NCBI RefSeq assembly: GCF_014652815.1
Contig: NZ_BMZN01000001.1
Coordinates: 438,866 to 502,865 of the forward strand
DNA: 64,000 bases
Origin: Alcaligenes pakistanensis
GTDB taxonomy: Bacteria; Pseudomonadota; Gammaproteobacteria; Burkholderiales; Burkholderiaceae_B
Reading direction: 5' to 3'
Shown one piece after another: positions 58,340 to 64,000 of the stretch. A program made the translations under genes and the position numbers. The notes below the pieces were generated by a model. That model worked only from the letters and a program-made list of their open reading frames with translations, was not told where the DNA came from and searched no databases. Each line of letters starts with the position of its first letter. Positions within the stretch are counted from its first letter, which is position 1.

Positions 58340-58371
58340 AAAAAGCCCTGCATTTTTGCAGGGCTTTTTTT
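58340..58371 (+). terminator. Intrinsic terminator after valS
   Basis: AAAAAGCCCTGC, a short T-rich loop, GCAGGGCTTTTTTT. It ends valS and can act on the minus strand to end trmD, whose stop is 130 bp away. Confidence 0.88.
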
Positions 58372-58501
58372 ATTCCACCAAGCGAGCATTCCGTATATTT
58401 TCACCCAGGCGGCACTGAGTCTGCGCCGCCCTCTGCCTTGCCGGCTCTTTGCGCCCCAGGAGATGGAATAAACAGAGGGGGGGGTATCCCTCAGTAGGGT
58501 T

Positions 58502-59260
58502 TTAGACCGTCGACGAAGCCAGGGCAGCCAGAAACCGCTCGTCTGCTTTAGTCAGCTCACCTCGTTGGCGGGCTTGCTCAATCAACTCAGGACGACGCAA
58601 AGCGGTCAAACGCAGAGACTGTTCGCGCCGCCAGACCTGAATACGACCGTGATGGCCAGACATCAGCACTTCAGGCACAGCCTGATCACGGTAGACCTCA
58701 GGGCGAGTGAAATGGGGACTATCCAGCAAACCGCTATTGTCTGCATGAAAGGAATCCTGGCGCGCCGAGTCGGCGTCATTCAGAACGCCCGGCAGTAAAC
58801 GCACCACACTGTCGATAATGGCCAGGGAAGCAATTTCCCCACCCGACAGTACGAAGTCACCCAAAGACAATTCCAGGGTAATACGCGCATCAATAAAACG
58901 CTGATCTATCCCTTCATAGCGGCCACAAACCAGAACCGCGCCCGGACCTTGAGCCAACTCCTGAGCCACAGCCTGATCAAAGCGCCGCCCAGTGGGGCTG
59001 AGCAAAATGACTTCAGGGCTATCGCCGCGATCGGCCAACGCCTGATCCAAAGCGTCGTTTAGGGGATCGGCCAACATGACCATGCCAGGACCACCACCGT
59101 AGGGACGATCATCTACGGTGCGATGCACGTCTGTGGTGTAGTCGCGCGGGTTCCAGGTACGCATTTGCCAAATACCCTGCTTATGCGCACGGCCCGTGAC
59201 GCCAGCCTCGCTGACCACATTAAACATGTCCGGGAACAAGGTCAGGGCATCAAATCGCAT
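58502..59260 (-). CDS. trmD: tRNA (guanine-N1)-methyltransferase
   Basis: A 252-aa SPOUT methyltransferase that makes m1G37 in tRNAs, preventing frameshifts. It opens [13 protein letters not shown] and has [13 protein letters not shown] near residue 50, and the SAM-binding trefoil knot [14 protein letters not shown] near residue 112 and GDFVLSGGE near residue 135. The ATG at 59260 is the conserved start; the frame is open to 59308. In many proteobacteria rplS follows trmD; here a terminator and convergent valS follow. Confidence 0.95.
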   Translation of the reverse strand: MRFDALTLFPDMFNVVSEAGVTGRAHKQGIWQMRTWNPRDYTTDVHRTVDDRPYGGGPGMVMLADPLNDALDQALADRGDSPEVILLSPTGRRFDQAVAQELAQGPGAVLVCGRYEGIDQRFIDARITLELSLGDFVLSGGEIASLAIIDSVVRLLPGVLNDADSARQDSFHADNSGLLDSPHFTRPEVYRDQAVPEVLMSGHHGRIQVWRREQSLRLTALRRPELIEQARQRGELTKADERFLAALASSTV

Positions 59261-59351
59261 GGGGACTCGGCAGAAGAAAAGACAGGCTGGCATTGAAAGT
59301 AGCAGCAATCCGCTGGGGAGCTGCTGGCTTCAGACCATCTGATTGAAACGA

Positions 59352-59951
59352 TCAAACCGACCAGTGGCTATGCAGCTCGCGCGCAGGCAAATCCACCGAA
59401 TGCACAATAGCTTGCACAAAGGGGACCAGCTCTTCCAGCGGCCTGCCCTGCTCATCTTTTTCGGGTGTAAAGACACCCTCGGCACTCCAGGAACCACGAT
59501 GCACGACCAGGATGGACTGAGCACTGTTATCCAGTACTTCCACCACTTCACCCACGCACACCGACTGGCCATCCTGCTCGCCAAAGAAACGGCAGCCGAT
59601 TAGATCGACCCAATAAAATTCATCTTCGTCCGCTTTGGGAAAAGCGGCGCGGGAGACCGAAACAGTCTGCCCCTTAAGAGCATGAGCCAGCTCTCGATTA
59701 TCTAAACCTTCAAACTGCGCCACAATGGTTGCACCATGCTGCTTCGCCGTTTGTATCTGTCTGGGTGACGCAGACGCAAAAACGCCCGCCTGAGCTTCAG
59801 GCCGGGGCGTTTTTAACCACCATGTTTTTGTATTCAGTAGCGCTTGGGTCTGCATAGAATGCGGCTGGATTTTCACCCAACCACGCACACCATAGGCGGA
59901 AACAATACGACCAAGCTCAACAAGGTCAGCAGGAATCGTGGATTGCTTCAC
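59352..59951 (-). CDS. rimM: 16S rRNA processing protein RimM
   Basis: A 199-aa maturation factor for the 30S head that binds S19. The N-terminal RimM barrel begins LGRIVSAYGVRGWVKIQPHS; the C-terminal PRC-barrel includes DEFYWVDLIGCRFF near residue 114 and ends with ELHSHWSV-type residues after VHSVDLPARE. It lies 32 bp after rpsP and 91 bp before trmD, the usual order. Confidence 0.93.
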   Translation of the reverse strand: MKQSTIPADLVELGRIVSAYGVRGWVKIQPHSMQTQALLNTKTWWLKTPRPEAQAGVFASASPRQIQTAKQHGATIVAQFEGLDNRELAHALKGQTVSVSRAAFPKADEDEFYWVDLIGCRFFGEQDGQSVCVGEVVEVLDNSAQSILVVHRGSWSAEGVFTPEKDEQGRPLEELVPFVQAIVHSVDLPARELHSHWSV

Positions 59952-59983
59952 ACTAAACGCTACAAAAAAACAGGTGAATCAAC

Positions 59984-60244
59984 TTAGGCAGCCGAAGCGA
60001 CCTTAGCCGAGTATTCTTTCAACAGGCGAGCCACAGCAGGCGAAACCTGAGCACCGTTGTCGGTGAAGTGCTTTACACGATCCATTTGCAGACGCAGGTT
60101 TTCATGACCTTCGCCAGCAACTGGATTGTAAAAACCTAAACGTTCGATGAAGCGACCATCACGGCGTTCACGCGCCTCGGCGGCTACTACGTTGTAAAAA
60201 GGACGCTTTTTGGAGCCACCACGGGCCAAGCGAATTACCACCAT
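59984..60244 (-). CDS. rpsP: 30S ribosomal protein S16
   Basis: An 86-aa protein of the small subunit body. It starts [20 protein letters not shown] and contains [14 protein letters not shown] near residue 26. The ATG at 60244 gives the normal length; the longer frame to 60364 runs through the promoter. AAGGG precedes the start. It heads rpsP-rimM-trmD, with a clear promoter upstream. Confidence 0.96.
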   Translation of the reverse strand: MVVIRLARGGSKKRPFYNVVAAEARERRDGRFIERLGFYNPVAGEGHENLRLQMDRVKHFTDNGAQVSPAVARLLKEYSAKVASAA

Positions 60245-60285
60245 TGATAATCCCTTTATTGTGTAAGGTAAACGGTAAACAAAAA

Positions 60286-60315
60286 ATTCTAGCACTATTC
60301 CGGCATGCATGCCAA
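60286..60315 (-). promoter_or_regulatory. Sigma-70 promoter of rpsP with overlapping palindrome
   Basis: On the minus strand TTGGCA (-35), 18 bp, TGC-TAGAAT (extended -10), five of six matches in each box. Transcription should begin about 35 bp before the rpsP ATG. A perfect 12-bp palindrome, GGCATGCATGCC (60302-60313), overlaps the -35 box and could be a repressor site. Confidence 0.65.
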
Positions 60316-60387
60316 AAGCAACACGCAAAGATAGCAGATTCAGTGCTAGATACGCAACATACAAAGCAGTATTCTACCGCCGTCGGC

Positions 60388-60642
60388 TTAACGACGGCGT
60401 AAAAAATGCAGAGTTTTTTCAGCTTCAGGCTCTTGAACCAACAATTCATTGCCTGTTTGGCGACAAAAAGCCTGAAAATCCTGCACAGCGTGCTGGTCGG
60501 TTGTAATAACCAGCAGGACCTGTCCAGATTCCAACTGTGCCAAGGCCTTCTTGGCACGCAAAATAGGCAGCGGGCATTTCAGCCCACTGGCATCAACCTG
60601 CAGGTCGCTATTGGGCAAAGCACCAGTTTGCGGGGCTGTCAT
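60388..60642 (-). CDS. TusA-family sulfur carrier protein
   Basis: An 84-aa protein of the TusA/SirA fold with the CPxP motif VDASGLKCPLPILRAKKAL near residue 17, where the Cys carries persulfide. TusA proteins relay sulfur to tRNA thiolation, molybdenum cofactor or sulfur oxidation routes. The ATG shares one base with the alaS stop (TAATG), so it is translated together with alaS. A role in supplying sulfur to the molybdenum cofactor of xanthine dehydrogenase is possible but not shown. Confidence 0.88.
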   Translation of the reverse strand: MTAPQTGALPNSDLQVDASGLKCPLPILRAKKALAQLESGQVLLVITTDQHAVQDFQAFCRQTGNELLVQEPEAEKTLHFLRRR

Positions 60643-63269
60643 TATGCACCCAGCTTGCTTTCAACCCAGGCCTGGACCGAGGCATTGGCCTGTGGCAAGA
60701 CGCTGGCATCATTACCACCGCCCATGGCCATGTCAGGACGACCACCGCCCTTACCGCCCATTTGCGAGGCCACAAAGCCCACCAGATCACCTGCCTTGAC
60801 CTTGGAGGTCAGATCGGGCGTTACGCCCGCCACGAGGCTGACTTTGCCGTCGGCAACGATGGACAGCAAGATCACAGCAGACTGCAGCTTGTTCTTCAAC
60901 TGATCCGCCATTTCACGCAAGGCTTTGGCTTCCACACCTTGCAGCGTGGCCACCAGCAAGCGGCTGCTGTCATTCAAAGGCACAGCCTGAGCCAGCAGAT
61001 CTTGGCCTGCAGACGCGGCCAACTTGGACTGCATTTGCTCACGTTCACGCTCCAGATCCTTGACCTGGCTTTGCAAGGCACTGATACGGGCAGCCAAACC
61101 TTCAGGCTGGGTCCGCAGACTGGCAGAGGCCTCATTAAGCAGACGCTCCTGGGCCTGCACCCAGTGCAGACTATTGATGCCAGTAATGGCCTCAATACGA
61201 CGCACGCCAGCGGCAACACCACCTTCAGAGACAATCTTGAACAAACCAATATCGCCCGTGCGCTGAACGTGGGTACCACCGCACAGCTCTCGCGAAAACC
61301 CAATATCCAGTACGCGCACTTCATCGCCGTACTTTTCGCCAAACAAGGCCATGGCACCACCGCTGACGGCATCATCAAAAGACATCAGCTGAGCCTGTAC
61401 AGCTTGGTTCGCCAGGACCTGATCATTCACAATGGCCTCAACCTGAGCAATTTGCTCGGCCGACATGGCGGCATCGTGCGCAAAGTCAAAACGTGTCTTT
61501 TCGGCATCAACCAGCGAACCACGCTGTTGAACATGAGAACCCAATACCTGACGCAGCGCTTTGTGCATCAAGTGGGTGGCCGAGTGGTTACGGATCACGC
61601 GATCACGACGCTCGGTATCTACTTGGGCCTGAACGGTTTGACCAACGCTTAAGGTGCCAGCGCTCAACACGCCTTGGTGACCAAAAACCTGATTGGAAAT
61701 TTTCTGAGTGTCCTGAACGTCAAAGGACAGACCATTATCGCCACTTAAGATACCGGCATCACCAACCTGACCACCAGACTCGGCATAGAAAGGCGTGGCA
61801 TCCAGAACCACAACGGCTTGCTGGCCCTGAGCCACGGATTGAACGGACGTACCGTCCACATACAACGCCGTGACCGTGCCCTTACCTTCCAAGGTGGTGT
61901 AACCGTCAAAACGGGTCTGCACACCGGAGTAGCTCAGGCCTTCAGCTGTTTTGAATTTGCCGGATGCCCGCGCCATCTGACGCTGGTTTTCCATGGCCAC
62001 TTCAAAACCATCCAGATCAACCTCAATACCGCGCTCACGGCAGATGTCAGCCGTCAGATCCACCGGAAAACCGTAGGTGTCGTACAAGGTGAACAGCGTC
62101 TGGCCGTCCAGCTTGGCGCTCGCTGGCAAAGCGGCCAAGGCCCCTTCCAGAATGCGCATGCCGTTTTCCAGCGTTTCGCTAAAGCGCTCTTCTTCCTGAC
62201 GCAGCACTTGTTCAATACGTTCGCGTTGCTGAATCAGCTCGGGATACGCTTCACCCATGGCTTGGCCCAGATCCTGAACCAAACGGTAGAAGAACAAACC
62301 CTTCTGACCCAGCTTGTGGCCGTGCCGCAAGGCACGGCGAATAATACGGCGCAACACATAGCCACGGCCTTCATTGCTGGGGATGACCCCGTCAATGATC
62401 AAAAAGCTGCAGGCACGGATATGGTCAGCAATAACCTTGAGTGAGTTATTGCTCAGGTCGTTAGTCTTGGTTTCACGCGCGGCGGCATGAATCAGGGACT
62501 GGAACAGGTCGATTTCGTAGTTGGAGTGCACATGCTGCAACACAGCCGAAATACGCTCCAGACCCATGCCCGTATCCACACACGGCTTGGGCAGCGGCGT
62601 CATGGAGCCATCCGCAGAGCGTTCGAACTGCATGAACACCAGGTTCCATACTTCGATGTAACGGTCGCCGTCTTCTTCGGGCGATCCGGGAGGGCCACCC
62701 CAAACGTCTGCACCGTGATCGTAGAAAATTTCCGAGCAAGGACCACAGGGGCCGGTATCGGCCATCTGCCAGAAGTTGTCCGAGTTGTAGCGTACGCCGC
62801 CCTTGTCACCAATACGGATGATGCGCTCTTTGGGCACACCAATTTCCGAGGCCCAGATATCGTAGGCTTCGTCATCTTCTTGATAAACGGTGACCCAGAG
62901 TTTTTCTGCAGGCAGTTGGTAGACAGTCGTCAGCAGTTCCCAGGCATAGCGAATGGCGTCTTGCTTGAAGTAATCGCCAAAGCTGAAGTTGCCCAGCATT
63001 TCAAAAAAGGTATGGTGGCGGGCGGTATAGCCCACGTTTTCCAGGTCATTGTGCTTACCACCGGCACGGACACAGCGCTGCGAGCTGGTTGCACGGTTGT
63101 AGGGGCGGGTTTCTTTACCCGTGAACACATCTTTGAACTGCACCATCCCTGCGTTAGTGAACAGCAAGGTGGGGTCATTACCTGGAACCAACGAAGCCGA
63201 GGAAACGATGTGGTGTCCCTTGGATTCAAAAAAAGAAAGAAACTTCTGACGAATTTCTGAGGTTTTCAT
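60642..63269 (-). CDS. alaS: Alanine-tRNA ligase
   Basis: An 875-aa class II synthetase. The N-terminal catalytic core has [20 protein letters not shown] near residue 13 and [13 protein letters not shown] near residue 39, with the [22 protein letters not shown] region near residue 60. The editing domain has [16 protein letters not shown] near residue 560 and [13 protein letters not shown] near residue 662; the C-terminal DHHA1 ([15 protein letters not shown]) follows. The ATG at 63269 is used rather than a TTG three codons upstream. Confidence 0.95.
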   Translation of the reverse strand: MKTSEIRQKFLSFFESKGHHIVSSASLVPGNDPTLLFTNAGMVQFKDVFTGKETRPYNRATSSQRCVRAGGKHNDLENVGYTARHHTFFEMLGNFSFGDYFKQDAIRYAWELLTTVYQLPAEKLWVTVYQEDDEAYDIWASEIGVPKERIIRIGDKGGVRYNSDNFWQMADTGPCGPCSEIFYDHGADVWGGPPGSPEEDGDRYIEVWNLVFMQFERSADGSMTPLPKPCVDTGMGLERISAVLQHVHSNYEIDLFQSLIHAAARETKTNDLSNNSLKVIADHIRACSFLIIDGVIPSNEGRGYVLRRIIRRALRHGHKLGQKGLFFYRLVQDLGQAMGEAYPELIQQRERIEQVLRQEEERFSETLENGMRILEGALAALPASAKLDGQTLFTLYDTYGFPVDLTADICRERGIEVDLDGFEVAMENQRQMARASGKFKTAEGLSYSGVQTRFDGYTTLEGKGTVTALYVDGTSVQSVAQGQQAVVVLDATPFYAESGGQVGDAGILSGDNGLSFDVQDTQKISNQVFGHQGVLSAGTLSVGQTVQAQVDTERRDRVIRNHSATHLMHKALRQVLGSHVQQRGSLVDAEKTRFDFAHDAAMSAEQIAQVEAIVNDQVLANQAVQAQLMSFDDAVSGGAMALFGEKYGDEVRVLDIGFSRELCGGTHVQRTGDIGLFKIVSEGGVAAGVRRIEAITGINSLHWVQAQERLLNEASASLRTQPEGLAARISALQSQVKDLEREREQMQSKLAASAGQDLLAQAVPLNDSSRLLVATLQGVEAKALREMADQLKNKLQSAVILLSIVADGKVSLVAGVTPDLTSKVKAGDLVGFVASQMGGKGGGRPDMAMGGGNDASVLPQANASVQAWVESKLGA

Positions 63270-63446
63270 TACATGCAACGCGATGGAAAATTTAACTGCC
63301 TATTATAAGACGATCAGCCTTGCAGCCCATGCGCGCGCTGCGCTGGCACAACACCTGCCGCCCCGGCATAGCAGTGAGAAGCCCGGACGCCACACTCCCT
63401 GTACGAGCGGCTGCGTAAGCGTCAAATAGTACTGTTTTCAGCGGGC

Positions 63447-63479
63447 AGAAACAACAATTCCGACCCCGGAGAGTCGGAA
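63447..63479 (-). terminator. Intrinsic terminator after puuE
   Basis: On the minus strand TTCCGAC, an 8-nt loop and GTCGGAA are followed by TTGTTGTTTCT. It lies about 75 bp past the puuE stop and separates it from alaS. A second hairpin (CAGACCAGG with CCTGGTCTG, 63519-63546) lies closer to the stop without a T tract. Confidence 0.6.
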
Positions 63480-63553
63480 CGTGAGCCACACAGCCTGGAT
63501 TGCAGGATGCTGCCATGACAGACCAGGATGCGTAGACCCTGGTCTGGGGCCGA

Positions 63554-64000
63554 TCAAGCCTTGGGCTGATAGGGATGATGCTCGGCCCAATGGCGAGCAA
63601 TATCCACACGGCGGCACACCCAGACGCGCTCGTGCGATTGCACGTAATCCAGGAAGCGCTGCAAGGCACGGAAGCGACCTGGGCGGCCAATCAGACGGCA
63701 ATGCAGGCCGATGGACAGCATCTTGGGGGCTTCTTCACCCTCTTCGTACAGCACGTCAAACGCGTCTTTCAGGTAGGAGAAGAAATGATCGCCTGTGTTG
63801 AAGCCTTGCGGAGCCGCAAAACGCATATCGTTGCTGTCCAGGGTGTAAGGCACGATCAGCTGAGGCTTGATGCTCTCGTCGCTCATCGGGACTTCGGCCC
63901 AGAAAGGCAGGTCGTCGCCGTAGTAATCGGAGCTGTACAGGAACTGGCCCTCTTCAGCCACCAGACGCAAAGTGTTGGGGCTGTCGCGGCCGGTATACCA
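63554..64000 (-). CDS. puuE: Allantoinase PuuE, C-terminal part (partial)
   Basis: The last 148 codons of a polysaccharide-deacetylase-fold protein; the gene continues past the right edge. The visible part begins WYTGRDSPNTLRLVAEEGQF and continues with YSSDYYGDDLPFW, then SIGLHCRLIGRPGRF, matching the PuuE-type allantoinase (urate catabolism) family, which opens allantoin to allantoate without the metal chemistry of classical allantoinases. A frame from the TTG at 63970 is not a real start, since coding sense runs on to the edge. It extends the purine-breakdown theme of the xdh-guaD operon 33 kb away. Confidence 0.88.
   Translation of the reverse strand, partial: WYTGRDSPNTLRLVAEEGQFLYSSDYYGDDLPFWAEVPMSDESIKPQLIVPYTLDSNDMRFAAPQGFNTGDHFFSYLKDAFDVLYEEGEEAPKMLSIGLHCRLIGRPGRFRALQRFLDYVQSHERVWVCRRVDIARHWAEHHPYQPKA

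Noticed and set aside
58477-58484. Run of eight G near the trmD stop as a phase-variation tract
   Set aside because: It lies outside any coding frame or promoter, so slippage would have no clear effect.

Overview
The window looks like a chromosomal stretch of a betaproteobacterium of the order Burkholderiales, most likely family Alcaligenaceae and close to Alcaligenes. This rests on protein character (HisZ next to HflK/HflC, a Lys/Ala-rich RpoD N-terminus), on the housekeeping gene order (rlmN - RodZ-like - ispG - hisS - yfgM - bamB - der - hisC - hfq - hflX - hflK - hflC - hisZ - purA) and on moderately high GC. The genus is an inference from sequence character; no search was run. I saw no rRNA, tRNA, insertion sequence, prophage or CRISPR array.

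Bases 1-34,000 are metabolic and accessory. After the start of a Tat-exported protein, an A24 prepilin-peptidase-like protein and a DUF4139 protein comes a 2-aminoethylphosphonate (AEP) catabolism cluster (3.2-10.2 kb). It holds a divergent LysR regulator, an ABC importer (ATPase, fused double permease, binding protein), phosphonoacetaldehyde hydrolase (phnX) and an FAD amine oxidoreductase. No AEP transaminase (phnW) is present, so the oxidoreductase is the best candidate for making phosphonoacetaldehyde. Then follow an XRE-cupin/GNAT pair, a dienelactone hydrolase, a DUF3820 protein, a glutathione transferase, pirin, AlkB and a nitrilase-family amidase.

A 1.2-kb AT-rich stretch without genes (16.5-17.6 kb) precedes an MFS exporter, a divergent NimT/NimR-like pair with a perfect palindrome between them, and BenE. 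Next is a purine block: LysR plus pxpA divergent from xdhABC and guaD. The window ends in a partial puuE (allantoinase-type), a second purine-catabolism gene about 33 kb away. A membrane methyltransferase-like protein and an OmpR/histidine-kinase pair close the accessory half.

Bases 34,000-64,000 are mostly core genes on the minus strand: the macromolecular-synthesis operon rpsU-dnaG-rpoD; a phosphoribosyltransferase, purA, hisZ and the hfq-hflX-hflK-hflC group; the hisS/der/bamB/ispG/rlmN string; ndk; and rpsP-rimM-trmD, tusA-like and alaS, with valS alone on the plus strand. Many neighbours overlap by 1-4 bases (ATGA or TAATG), which suggests long co-transcribed units.

No wholly new system is evident. 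The points most worth a second look are the phnW-less AEP cluster, several clean inverted or direct repeats that look like operators (nimR/nimT, xdhA, the XRE-cupin gene, rpsP), the methyltransferase/two-component operon with an unusual H-box, an orphan pxpA coupled to the xdh regulator, and the AT-rich gap with two minus-strand terminators but no gene.
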